Source of the DNA: G963674685 sp964591275
GTDB lineage: Bacteria > Lernaellota > Lernaellaia > JACKCT01
DNA length: 14,121 nt
Reading direction: 5' to 3'
NCBI GenBank assembly: GCA_964591275.1
Contig: CAZQAE010000105.1
Span: 1-14,121, forward strand
Part shown: positions 8,023 through 14,121 of the stretch, piece after piece
Layout: each line of letters begins with the position of its first letter
Numbering within the stretch: the stretch's first letter is position 1
The notes under the pieces: model-generated
What the model was told of the DNA's origin: nothing
The model's input: the letters and a program-made list of their open reading frames with translations, nothing else
The model's database searches: none
Made by a program: the position numbers and the translations under genes

Positions 8023-9335
8023 GGCGGATAGTCCAGGCCGAGGCGGTGGTTTTTGCGAAAGCCCAGGTTAAGTGCAGTCTGCGTGGCCCATGTCATCAGA
8101 TCGAAATTCTTCCAGCCCGAAAAGGAGCGCCGCGCGATGGAGCGCCGCGAGTAGTATTCCCCACGAAACCACGCCAGTCCTTTTTCCAGTTCATCCACGC
8201 TCATAAGTTTGGGCTTGAAAACAACGTTGTTGCAATCGTAGCGGCTCCAGTCCCTGTCGAAAATGCGACCTTCCGCATCCAGGCGCTGATGCAGCGGCGT
8301 GCCCGGCATGGGTGTGACGACGGCGACCTGCGCCACGTCGAGATCTATGTCATTGACGAACTTGAGAGTCCTCTCAAAAACGCTGGGATCGTCGTGGTCG
8401 AAGCCGAACATAAGACCGCCTTCGACGAAGATTCCGTGGCGATGAAAGCTTTCGACAGCCTCCGCATATCGTTCAATGGGATTGTGATTTTTGTTCGTCT
8501 CGTTCAAGGAATCGCCGATCACGGATTCCAGGCCGACAAATACGGCGCCGGTTCCGGCGCGCTGCGCGGCGTCCATAACCTCTTCGTCGAAAGCCATGTT
8601 CACAGTCGCCTGAATGCCGATGTATCTATTGAGCGGCGCGAGCGCCTCAAGGGCTTTCAGGCAGTACGCGCGGTCGCCGTATAAATTATCGTCGGCCACC
8701 ATGAGATGCTTTCGGCGCAAGTCGGGAAACTCCGCCTTGACCTCCTCGATGTCGCGACGCTGATAGCGGCCTCCGGAAAACACGTTGATGGAACAAAAAA
8801 GGCAGCGATGAACGCATCCCCGCGAGAACTGCACCATGTCAAGCTGCGGATATTTGGGATTAGTGAAAATGTCCCTTCTGGCCGCGGGCACGCTGATCCA
8901 TGAATCATCGCACGGCGCTTCGTATCGGCTTTTCAGATGACCGTTCTTGAGATCATGGCACACGTGATGCCACACCAATTCCCCCGGTCCCGTAACGACG
9001 GCGTCGGCGTGCCTGAGCGCTTCATCGGGCAAAAATGTGACGTGCATGCCGCCCAAAATTACCGGAATGTTTCGCCTGCGGAAAGTGTCCGCGATCCGGT
9101 AAGCACGCGGAGCAAGGGCCGTCATGACGCTGATGGCTACGGCGTCTGTTTCATGCGTTTCCGGATTCCATAGATCGACAAACTCGTCGATAGCCTCGAT
9201 ATCGAATCCTTCAGGCGTGGCGCCGGCGATAGTGGCGATGCCGAGCTTATAATAGTGAAAATAGGATGTACCCAGGGGATGTGCACCCCGCCGCCGCGAG
9301 ACTTCGGAGGCCGGCGCGACGAGCGTGATTTTCAT
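8019..9335 (-). CDS. B12-binding-domain radical SAM protein
   Basis: A 438-residue protein in the class that uses cobalamin plus a SAM-cleaving 4Fe-4S cluster, often for methylation or C-C bond chemistry on unactivated carbons. Residues ~1-135 form a B12-binding-like Rossmann domain (VILGGMHVTFLPDEAL, then AVVTGPGE). The cluster motif is CVHRCLFC (Cys174, Cys178, Cys181; CX3CX2C). The barrel continues through VGLES and GGLMFGFDHD, then PMPGTPLHQRL and a DUF4070-like C-terminal region. As in many such proteins, the B12 domain lacks the usual D-x-H-x-x-G motif. Relatives include lipid-tailoring enzymes such as hopanoid methylases and archaeal tetraether (Tes) and ring (Grs) synthases, but this protein is shorter than Tes. 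Placement right after a GGGP-synthase-like gene, with a 4-base overlap, points to an isoprenoid lipid substrate. Confidence 0.88.
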   Translation of the reverse strand: MKITLVAPASEVSRRRGAHPLGTSYFHYYKLGIATIAGATPEGFDIEAIDEFVDLWNPETHETDAVAISVMTALAPRAYRIADTFRRRNIPVILGGMHVTFLPDEALRHADAVVTGPGELVWHHVCHDLKNGHLKSRYEAPCDDSWISVPAARRDIFTNPKYPQLDMVQFSRGCVHRCLFCSINVFSGGRYQRRDIEEVKAEFPDLRRKHLMVADDNLYGDRAYCLKALEALAPLNRYIGIQATVNMAFDEEVMDAAQRAGTGAVFVGLESVIGDSLNETNKNHNPIERYAEAVESFHRHGIFVEGGLMFGFDHDDPSVFERTLKFVNDIDLDVAQVAVVTPMPGTPLHQRLDAEGRIFDRDWSRYDCNNVVFKPKLMSVDELEKGLAWFRGEYYSRRSIARRSFSGWKNFDLMTWATQTALNLGFRKNHRLGLDYPP

Positions 9336-10120
9336 GAAGCGTCTTTCGGCGGGACCGAGTGAACAGCTTCAGCCAGGGCCACTACGGCGCCGAAGACATC
9401 CGTCGTATACTCAACGGCTGACCCGGTCACCACGATATCGGCTCCGGCCTGAACCGCCGTATGAACTTTGTCCGCATCGACCAGCCCTCCGCCGATTATC
9501 AGCGGCATGTGCGTCGATTCAGAAACTGCTTCTATGATTTGCGTGGATACCGGTTTATCACTGCCGGAACCGGCATTGATATAAAACAACGGAAATCCGA
9601 AAGCTTGCGCCGCCGCAGCATAGCCGACGGCGTTTTTGACGTCATTCGGGTTCAGGAGGTCTGAGCGCGTAACCCGCCCGACCGTGCCGCCAGGCTCTGT
9701 GAGGATCATGCCGCATCCTATGGCCTCAAGCCCGGCTTTTTTCAAATGTGGGGCAGCTTTCATTTGTTCGCGAACAAGGAATCGGACTTCGCTGGAGTTG
9801 AGAACGCAAAGGAATAGAACACCGTCCGCCGATTTAGCCAGGCCGGTCTCGGCGCTGGAGGGGAAGAGGATCACCGGAGGACGGATTTCTTCAGATAGAT
9901 TCTCTTTAAGCGCCTTTCCCATGGCGACGGCGAATTGCTCGACCATGAAGGCGCTGACACCGTCCGATCCGCCAAGAAGAAAAGCGTCTGTTCCTCCCCG
10001 GGCAGCCGCCAGAGCGATATCGCCGATGCGGTCGAGATCGTGGCAACACGGATCGATTCCCGTAAGATGAAGACGCCTGCGTTTCCTGGCGTTGTAAAAA
10101 AACTCCAACAGTCGATTCAT
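9332..10120 (-). CDS. Geranylgeranylglyceryl/heptaprenylglyceryl phosphate synthase family protein (group II-like)
   Basis: A 262-residue TIM-barrel protein of the GGGP synthase/PcrB family, which joins glycerol-1-phosphate to a polyprenyl diphosphate, the first ether-bond step of archaeal-type lipids. Recognisable parts are HLTGIDPC (18-25), GTDAFLLGGSDGV (43-55), PVILFPSS (82-89), VLNS (106-109), YINAGSGS (180-187), PLIIGGGL (206-213) and AGADIVVTGSAVE (225-237). Length and the GSGS-containing strand fit group II. Two family positions differ: the DPDK/DPNK near strand 1 reads DPCC, keeping the Asp but losing the Lys, and YLE-A/Y reads YIN, replacing the Glu thought to take part in catalysis with Asn182. 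It may be inactive, altered in substrate, or tolerant of these changes. It is first in the four-gene operon and its stop overlaps the radical SAM start. Confidence 0.82.
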   Translation of the reverse strand: MNRLLEFFYNARKRRRLHLTGIDPCCHDLDRIGDIALAAARGGTDAFLLGGSDGVSAFMVEQFAVAMGKALKENLSEEIRPPVILFPSSAETGLAKSADGVLFLCVLNSSEVRFLVREQMKAAPHLKKAGLEAIGCGMILTEPGGTVGRVTRSDLLNPNDVKNAVGYAAAAQAFGFPLFYINAGSGSDKPVSTQIIEAVSESTHMPLIIGGGLVDADKVHTAVQAGADIVVTGSAVEYTTDVFGAVVALAEAVHSVPPKDAS

Positions 10121-10482
10121 TTGTCGTCCGGTATGGCGTTAAGTACGCACCGCACTGCATGGCGGTGAAAATTTCCTCACTACCTGCCCAAAAAATCGAA
10201 CTCCAATTTATATTCAATCGAACATTGCCAATATGCCTCAAGCGGCGACGCAAGGCAAATGCTTTTCAGCAAATCCCGGATTCCTATGAGGGCGACAATG
10301 ATTCGATGGTTATGTGCCTCAAATTCTGCAAATAGGTCAACCGGTATCGCACCAATTATGACGAGGATTATGGATGCCGTGAAGCCAAAAGGTTACTATT
10401 TAACCGTGGTCATTAAAGAAGGCGGAAATCAATGCCAACTTAGGTCATAAATAATCGATGGAACAACAGGGGAGGAAAAATC
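10121..10482. other. Divergent intergenic region between the lipid operon and the PNPOx-like gene
   Basis: There are 362 bases with no gene I would support. It should hold promoters for both flanking transcription units, but no clear -35/-10 pair stands out. Toward the - strand operon there is a CACCGC-N8-GCGGTG hairpin (10148-10167) about 28 bases upstream of its first start codon. Toward the + strand gene there is a GGTTA-CTATT-TAACC inverted repeat (10391-10405), 77 bases upstream of its ATG, which could be an operator. Confidence 0.5.
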
Positions 10483-10848
10483 ATGAGCCTTACTGAATAT
10501 TTTGAAAGCAACAAAGGACTGGGAGTATTTTCAACAGCCGATTTTGACGGAAACGTGAACTCGGCGATTTATGCCCGACCGCATTTTGATGAGGATCAGA
10601 ATGCGATTTTCATCATGAAAGACCGCCTGAACAAGCATAATCTCAACTCCAATCCCAGGGCCGTCTATCTTTTCAAGGAAGAGGAAGGCTACGAGGGAAA
10701 AAGACTTTATCTGACCTTGATAAATGCAGAGCAAAACGACGATCTCCTGGCAAAATATCGAAGGAGCCCCAAGGAATACAAGGACGGCGAAGCCCGTTTC
10801 ATCGTGACCTTCAAGGTGGACAAGGTTTTGCCGCTGATCGGGTCCTAA
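10483..10848 (+). CDS. Pyridoxamine 5'-phosphate oxidase-like FMN-binding split-barrel protein
   Basis: A 121-residue single-domain protein beginning with a strong AGGGGAGG ribosome site 7 bases before ATG. The pattern GLGVFSTADFDGNVNSAIYARP (~12-33), then AIFIMKDRLNKHNLNSNPRAVYLFKEE, is typical of small PNPOx-like split barrels that bind FMN or a related cofactor. In these, a strand-turn-strand precedes the K-x-x-N-L-x-x-N-P-x-A/V phosphate-contact region. The family includes flavin-dependent reductases and many proteins of unknown substrate. It is short compared with true PdxH (~210 residues) and lacks the PdxH C-terminal part, so vitamin B6 synthesis is unlikely. It stands alone on its strand, convergent with marC. 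Confidence 0.75.
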   Translation: MSLTEYFESNKGLGVFSTADFDGNVNSAIYARPHFDEDQNAIFIMKDRLNKHNLNSNPRAVYLFKEEEGYEGKRLYLTLINAEQNDDLLAKYRRSPKEYKDGEARFIVTFKVDKVLPLIGS

Positions 10849-10866
10849 GAGTGAGGGGAATGAAGT

Positions 10867-10899
10867 AGAGCCAAAAAATCCCCGACAGGCTCTTATTTT
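10867..10899 (+). terminator. Candidate terminator between convergent genes
   Basis: AGAGCC (10867-10872) pairs with GGCTCT (10888-10893) across a 15-base loop, followed by TATTTT. The stem is short and the loop long. The right arm reaches the stop codon of the convergent marC-family gene, and the A6 run in the loop is a poor match to a bidirectional design. Its position just after the PNPOx-like stop supports it. Confidence 0.35.
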
Positions 10900-11546
10900 C
10901 CGAGGATTTGCGGGAGAGCATCGGAAATTCCATTGATGACGAACTGCACCGCGATTACCGACACGACAAGTCCCATAACCCGCGTCATGGTCCTGAGACC
11001 GGCTTTGCCCAGGTATTTGGATATACTTGAACCGCCGCGAAGCAGAATAAAGGTGATGAAAATGGCCAAGGTGATGGCCAAAAACAAGGAGCCTATTTCA
11101 AGGCTTGTGTGCGCCTGCTGCATAAGCGCAATGACGACGGTAATGGCGCCCGGACCTACGATAACTGGAATCCCGAGGGGGGTAATCGCCACATCTTCTA
11201 CATCCTCGTCATCGTCATCAAATTCCTTGCGCTCGACCTCGTTGACCTTTGCTTTTGTATGACGGCCATAAAGCATGGAAATACTCAAAATAAACAAAAA
11301 GATGCCGCCGGCGATGCGCAGCGCTCCAACCGTTATCTGAAAAATAGAAAAAATAGTTCCGCCGCCAATGGCGGTGACTACGAGAACACTAAAAGCCGTC
11401 ATGCAGCTTTTGCGTATGGTGGACGCCTTTGCCGCTGGTTTCATGTCGGAGGTTAGAGACAGCACGACAGGGAGAATGCCGATAGGATTTACGATAACAA
11501 AAATCGAAATAAATGATTGAAAAAATATCAGTGCAAACGCCGTCAT
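10893..11546 (-). CDS. MarC family (UPF0056) integral membrane protein
   Basis: A 217-residue inner-membrane protein with about six hydrophobic segments, the normal MarC length. Signature motifs are VNPIGILPVVLSLT (19-32) and PLGIPVIVGPGAI (122-134), the two paired re-entrant-like N-P-x-G/P-G motifs of the family. An acidic stretch, FDDDDEDVEDV (108-118), lies in the loop before the second motif. The transport function of the family is unsettled; MarC itself was once linked to multidrug resistance but that was not upheld. It starts 36 bases after the TVP38-like gene on the same strand, so the two are probably cotranscribed. Confidence 0.88.
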   Translation of the reverse strand: MTAFALIFFQSFISIFVIVNPIGILPVVLSLTSDMKPAAKASTIRKSCMTAFSVLVVTAIGGGTIFSIFQITVGALRIAGGIFLFILSISMLYGRHTKAKVNEVERKEFDDDDEDVEDVAITPLGIPVIVGPGAITVVIALMQQAHTSLEIGSLFLAITLAIFITFILLRGGSSISKYLGKAGLRTMTRVMGLVVSVIAVQFVINGISDALPQILGK

Positions 11547-11582
11547 ATCCGATCTCTACTCTTTTCCAAAAGGATTGTCATT

Positions 11583-12278
11583 TTATTCCGGGACATCCGC
11601 CACCGCTTCTTTCCAGGCACGCATGGCCACACGGCTGATGACGCCGAGAAAGATCAGGGCAACCGCGAAGCCGACCGCGATGGCGATGCCCTTGCCCGGC
11701 ATGTCAATTCCCGAGGCGCCGATCTGCGTGAGCTTTGTCAACAAACTCCCGGCGTAAACGAGGGTAAAGGTGTAGGGAATGAGGCCGACAAAGGTCGCGG
11801 GGAGGTAATCGCGAAATCTGACTCCCGTGAGCCCCCAGGAATAATTCAGCGGATTGAATGGGAAGGGGCTAAATCGCGACAGCAGCACCAAGTTGCGACC
11901 GCGACGTCCGACCGCCTTGTCCACGGCAACAAAGCGCGGATCTTTCCCAATAATCCGTTCGACGTAATCCCTGGCGACGTAACGACCGACAAGAAATGAC
12001 GCCGCCGCGCCTCCCGTTGCCGATAGCACTACAACAACCGTTCCCCAAAAGGGACCGTAGATATACCCTCCGGCCATGCTCAGTGGCGTACCCGGCGCCA
12101 CGAACACGCACGCCACAACGTAGATCAAAGCAAAAAGCGCAACGCCTTTAATCCCCTGCCCTTGTATCCACGCGACGAGATCAAGCATTCGGCTTTCAGC
12201 GTCCGTAAAAATGAACAGGGCCAGGAAGCCGGCGACAATGATGATTCCGAGCGAGATTTTAATGGCTGATTTTTTCAT
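11583..12278 (-). CDS. TVP38/TMEM64 family (VTT/DedA-like) membrane protein
   Basis: A 231-residue protein with a first hydrophobic segment at 9-25 and further ones around 43-60, 78-98 and 195-220. Family signs are APGTPLSMAGGYIYGPFWGT (61-80), with the conserved G-x-x-Y/F-G, and RFSPFPFNPLNYSWGLTGVR (135-154), the re-entrant segment with an Arg-Phe-Ser-Pro pattern typical of TVP38 proteins. VTT/DedA proteins are implicated in lipid scrambling and recycling of lipid carriers across the membrane. The ATG at 12276-12278 has a poly-A stretch but no clear ribosome site. It is followed closely by the marC-family gene. A direct link to the lipid operon farther left is not shown. Confidence 0.85.
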   Translation of the reverse strand: MKKSAIKISLGIIIVAGFLALFIFTDAESRMLDLVAWIQGQGIKGVALFALIYVVACVFVAPGTPLSMAGGYIYGPFWGTVVVVLSATGGAAASFLVGRYVARDYVERIIGKDPRFVAVDKAVGRRGRNLVLLSRFSPFPFNPLNYSWGLTGVRFRDYLPATFVGLIPYTFTLVYAGSLLTKLTQIGASGIDMPGKGIAIAVGFAVALIFLGVISRVAMRAWKEAVADVPE

Positions 12279-12465
12279 CGGCGCTTTTTTTTCAAGTTTA
12301 ATAAAATTGCGACCGGCTTCGCTGCGGGCGATCCAGCCATTGCGTTACTGGCGGAAGTTTAAGGGAAAATGACAATGCGGGAAAGCGGCTGTTGGAAAGA
12401 AGCATATTTAAGTCGCACGACTTCAAAGGCTAAATCGGGCTGCGTCATTGCACTGCCCTTGCAGC

Positions 12466-12690
12466 TTAAGATGCGGTTTTTCCTTGTTTCAGGCGACTGC
12501 GAATCAGGTCGGCCAACGGTTTCAAGGCTTTATTCACAGATTCCGAGTCAGGAAAAATATCTGCAACGTCCTCGTTTAAGACCACGATATTAGCGGCTTC
12601 AGAGAATTTTGATGCGTATTTCCCCAATTTACCGCCCTGGAAATCGTATTCTTTCCGCATGCCAGAGTTTTTTTCAGCAGCCTTTTTCAT
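12466..12690 (-). CDS. Antitoxin partner of BrnT (KEYDF-type)
   Basis: A 74-residue protein. I chose the ATG at 12688-12690 rather than the much longer open frame, because family proteins begin at or just before the MRKEYDF box (here residues 11-17). That gives a 17-base overlap with the toxin gene, as expected for a type II pair. The KEYDF box is common at the start of antitoxins encoded after BrnT toxins. The rest, NIVVLNEDVADIFPDSESVNKALKPL, has a strand followed by two predicted helices, as in a ribbon-helix-helix DNA-binding module. It should neutralise the toxin and repress the operon. It differs from classical BrnA sequences that I can recall, so the fine family is uncertain. Confidence 0.75.
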   Translation of the reverse strand: MKKAAEKNSGMRKEYDFQGGKLGKYASKFSEAANIVVLNEDVADIFPDSESVNKALKPLADLIRSRLKQGKTAS

Positions 12691-12958
12691 AAGCTTTTCT
12701 TTCTTGCTTCGTGGCCGATCTCGAACTGATAATTCGTATCCTTTCGCCCTCTTCCAAGTGTACGATGACCAGAATCCGATGTCTATAAGAAATCCCAATG
12801 GTGACATATCGTCTTTCTCTGGCTCCAGGATGATCGGGATCAACGATTGTCAAAGAGAGAGGATCGCCAAATACCGAAGTCGCTTCAGCAAAATCAACTT
12901 TATGCTTTCCTAGATTTTTTCGCGCTTTGACTTCATCCCATTCAAAGAAGAGAGGCAT
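12674..12958 (-). CDS. brnT: BrnT family ribonuclease toxin
   Basis: A 94-residue protein matching the BrnT family from end to end. It has FEWDEVKARKNLGKHKVDFAEA (5-26), with the W-D and K-x-N-x-x-K-H pattern, then VFGDP and the D-x-x-H-P-x-x-R-E-R-R-Y segment. RIISSRSATKQERKAYE ends it, with the family's R-I-I-S-A/S-R and E-R-x-x-Y. BrnT is a RelE-like-fold ribonuclease that stops growth by cleaving RNA when free of antitoxin. The length is normal and key residues are present, so it looks intact. An AGGGTG ribosome site precedes the ATG. It is transcribed first and the antitoxin second, the usual order for this family. Confidence 0.93.
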   Translation of the reverse strand: MPLFFEWDEVKARKNLGKHKVDFAEATSVFGDPLSLTIVDPDHPGARERRYVTIGISYRHRILVIVHLEEGERIRIISSRSATKQERKAYEKGC

Positions 12959-13035
12959 TACGCACCCTGATATCGTGAAAGGTTTTCATCCATCTTCACT
13001 TAACCATATATCCTGCCGACAGCTTGGACAATCAT

Positions 13036-13061
13036 GCAATTCGTGAATTAGCTTCATTCAC
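13036..13061. promoter_or_regulatory. Overlapping inverted repeats upstream of brnT, possible operator
   Basis: Between lexA and brnT lie AATTC-GT-GAATT (13038-13049) and, sharing its right arm, GTGAAT-N7-ATTCAC (13043-13061). They sit about 80-100 bases upstream of the toxin start, where an autoregulating antitoxin could bind. In the other reading, the second repeat is a weak hairpin after lexA, but it has no T run. Function unproven. Confidence 0.3.
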
Positions 13062-13101
13062 CTGTCGTTTTCTTGAAGCGGATTGAGATCGCTCCGATTT
13101 G

Positions 13102-13710
13102 CTAGAACTTGCGTATCAGGCTGACCACCACGCCCTGCACGCGGACTCGACCGGCGGGCAGTTCGATATCCTCAAAGGCAGGATTGCATGGTTTAAGGAT
13201 AATCTTTTTGCCTCGTCGGTAAAATTTCTTGACAGTGGTCTCGCTTTGGTCGATCAGAGCGACGACGACCTGCCCGTTTTCCGCTTCCTCCTTGTGCTGA
13301 ATGATGATGATGTCGCCATCGTGGATGCCCTCGTCGATCATGGAATCCCCGTCAACGCGCAAGGCAAAATGTTCTCCTGAACTCAAAAAGGCATCCGGGA
13401 GGGAAACAGTGTGCGCGTCGTCCACGGTCTCCACTGCGGGGATGGGATAACCGGCGGCGATGTCCCCGAGGATCGGAATTTCTGTAACGGCGGCCAGTTC
13501 CATGCGCGTCGGGCGAAGGGATCGACTGCGTTTCCAATCCCTGGAAAGCGCGCCCAGTTTTTCCAAAGACATGATGTGTTGATGCACCGTTGCCGGGCTG
13601 GACAGGCCGAAGTGCGCGCCGATCTCGCGGACGCTGGGGGCGTAGCCGTGTTCTTTCAAATGCTGCGTGATGAAATCGAGAATCTGTTTCTGGCGTTTAG
13701 TGAATCGCAT
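13102..13710 (-). CDS. lexA: LexA SOS-response repressor/autoprotease
   Basis: Represses DNA-damage genes and cuts itself when RecA filaments form. From the chosen start it is 202 residues, the standard length. Residues 1-65 form the winged helix-turn-helix (RQKQILDFI, then YAPSVREIGAHFGLSSPATVHQHI). The self-cleavage bond is Ala86-Gly87 (ILGDIAAGYPIPA). The catalytic pair is Ser123 (GDSMID) and Lys161 (TTVKKF). I prefer the ATG at 13708-13710, with AAGGAATC just upstream and the MRFTKRQ start usual for LexA. An ATG nine codons earlier (13737) also has a GGGGGA before it and cannot be excluded. Control appears to come from a distant promoter carrying a GTTC-N7-GTTC box. Confidence 0.97.
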   Translation of the reverse strand: MRFTKRQKQILDFITQHLKEHGYAPSVREIGAHFGLSSPATVHQHIMSLEKLGALSRDWKRSRSLRPTRMELAAVTEIPILGDIAAGYPIPAVETVDDAHTVSLPDAFLSSGEHFALRVDGDSMIDEGIHDGDIIIIQHKEEAENGQVVVALIDQSETTVKKFYRRGKKIILKPCNPAFEDIELPAGRVRVQGVVVSLIRKF

Positions 13711-13773
13711 ATCTGATTCCTTTTTTATCGCATTCAATCCCCCACGCGCACACGGACAAGCGGAATTCGCCTA

Positions 13774-13900
13774 AAGGGCATCCGCAAGGGATTGCCCTTG
13801 CATTCGCAACCCTAGGCGGGGACGCCTGGGCCACATCCGCCGCTTCCTTCGGCCACGCTCAGGCAGGGGAATCGGCTCCTGCAATCACGGCTCAGAAGCC
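13774..13900. repeat. Cluster of four hairpin-forming inverted repeats in the lexA leader
   Basis: Four short inverted repeats lie in a row: GCAAGGG-ATTG-CCCTTGC (13784-13801); CCTAGGCG-GGGA-CGCCTGGG (13811-13830, one T-G wobble); GCAGGGG-AATCGG-CTCCTGC (13863-13882, one wobble); and GGCT-CAGA-AGCC (13889-13900). The first has a rival partner, since AAGGGCA (13774-13780) can pair with TGCCCTT (13793-13799). An imperfect direct repeat GCAATCxxGGxTC (x marks variable bases) appears at 13881 and 13907. The section has no gene. It may be a dispersed intergenic repeat, a structured 5' leader of lexA, or a small RNA. Confidence 0.55.
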
Positions 13901-14044
13901 ACCTCGGCAATCGTGGTTCGTCTACTTCGCCAAAGTTCCGAACCCTTTAAAACCGCTCCCACACCGAACACGAATCACTGATTTATTTTTCTATTCCCTG
14001 TTCAACCCACCCGCCCCACCGATGCGAGGCACTGTTTGTTTTCT

Positions 14045-14080
14045 GTTCGGCATACTACACGAACATAATACGAACGTCAA
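14045..14080 (-). promoter_or_regulatory. Promoter with LexA-type GTTC-N7-GTTC box facing lexA
   Basis: On the - strand, TTGACG (-35, 14075-14080) and TAGTAT (-10, 14052-14057) are separated by exactly 17 bases. GTTC-N7-GTTC (14061-14075) lies in that spacer. This is the form of the alphaproteobacterial LexA box, and the position between -35 and -10 is ideal for repression. A third half-site, in the opposite sense, makes a TGTTCG-N10-CGAACA inverted repeat (14044-14065). The promoter points toward lexA but is about 335 bases from its start codon. It may instead serve a gene beyond the window's right edge or a small RNA in between. Confidence 0.6.
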
Positions 14081-14121
14081 ACAAGTATTTGGTCATGGGA
14101 ACTATTTTTCATCAACCTTGA

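Noticed and set aside
8007..8684. 225-residue + strand frame opposite the radical SAM gene, and similar + strand frames at 7321-7884, 9636-10070 and 11517-11999
   Set aside because: These lie opposite well-supported genes with clear family motifs; their translations show no known domain.
10259..10450. 63-residue + strand frame upstream of the PNPOx-like gene
   Set aside because: No ribosome site, no family resemblance, and it covers the inverted repeat and probable promoter region.
12410..12423. AAGTCG-CA-CGACTT inverted repeat downstream of the antitoxin as a terminator
   Set aside because: The loop would be too small at full pairing and no T run follows in either direction.
12691..12843. 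51-residue N-terminal extension of the antitoxin
   Set aside because: It is the antisense-free shadow of the BrnT coding sequence in another frame; the internal ATG at 12690 gives the normal antitoxin length.

Overview
The window looks like chromosomal DNA from an uncultured bacterium, of the kind found in the Deltaproteobacteria/Myxococcota or a nearby candidate phylum. This placement is inferred from gene types only: a large lipoprotein with a poly-Asp linker, Cys-rich repeats and FG-GAP repeats, a MASE1-type NarL/FixJ two-component pair, and a group II GGGP-synthase-like protein. There are no rRNA or tRNA genes and no CRISPR array. Two 100-base runs of N show that it comes from a scaffolded draft assembly.

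Layout. (1) 1-1780, + strand: the end of a membrane sensor histidine kinase overlapping its NarL/FixJ response regulator. (2) 1940-6419, + strand: one very large secreted lipoprotein gene, split on paper by the two N gaps. It encodes a lipobox, a ThuA/GATase-like domain, 17 Asp, at least nine Cys-rich repeats, seven FG-GAP calcium motifs, and a small-residue-rich beta C-terminal region. A strong hairpin terminator follows. (3) 6528-7054: gene-poor, with a possible transposase remnant. (4) 7055-10120, - strand: a compact operon transcribed right to left, encoding a GGGP-synthase-like enzyme, a B12-binding radical SAM enzyme, an isoprenylcysteine-methyltransferase-like membrane protein and a truncated geranylgeranyl-reductase-like flavoprotein. 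All three gene junctions are 4-base ATGA overlaps. (5) 10483-12278: a pyridoxamine-phosphate-oxidase-like protein (+), then MarC and TVP38/DedA-like membrane proteins (-). (6) 12466-12958, - strand: a BrnT toxin and its antitoxin. (7) 13102-13710, - strand: LexA, preceded by about 335 bases of hairpin-rich leader and a promoter that carries a LexA-type GTTC-N7-GTTC box in its spacer.

How the genes may work together. The two-component pair could control the adjacent lipoprotein, but the only direct hint is a short inverted repeat between them. The - strand operon has the make-up of an archaeal-type (isoprenoid ether lipid) pathway: GGGP synthase makes the first ether bond, geranylgeranyl reductase saturates the chains, and a radical SAM enzyme and a methyltransferase could modify the product. 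Two signs point to decay or change of function: the reductase breaks off after about 44 residues, and the synthase has Asn where the family has Glu in its YLE motif. This operon is the most interesting part of the window; the lipoprotein and the LexA control region come next.
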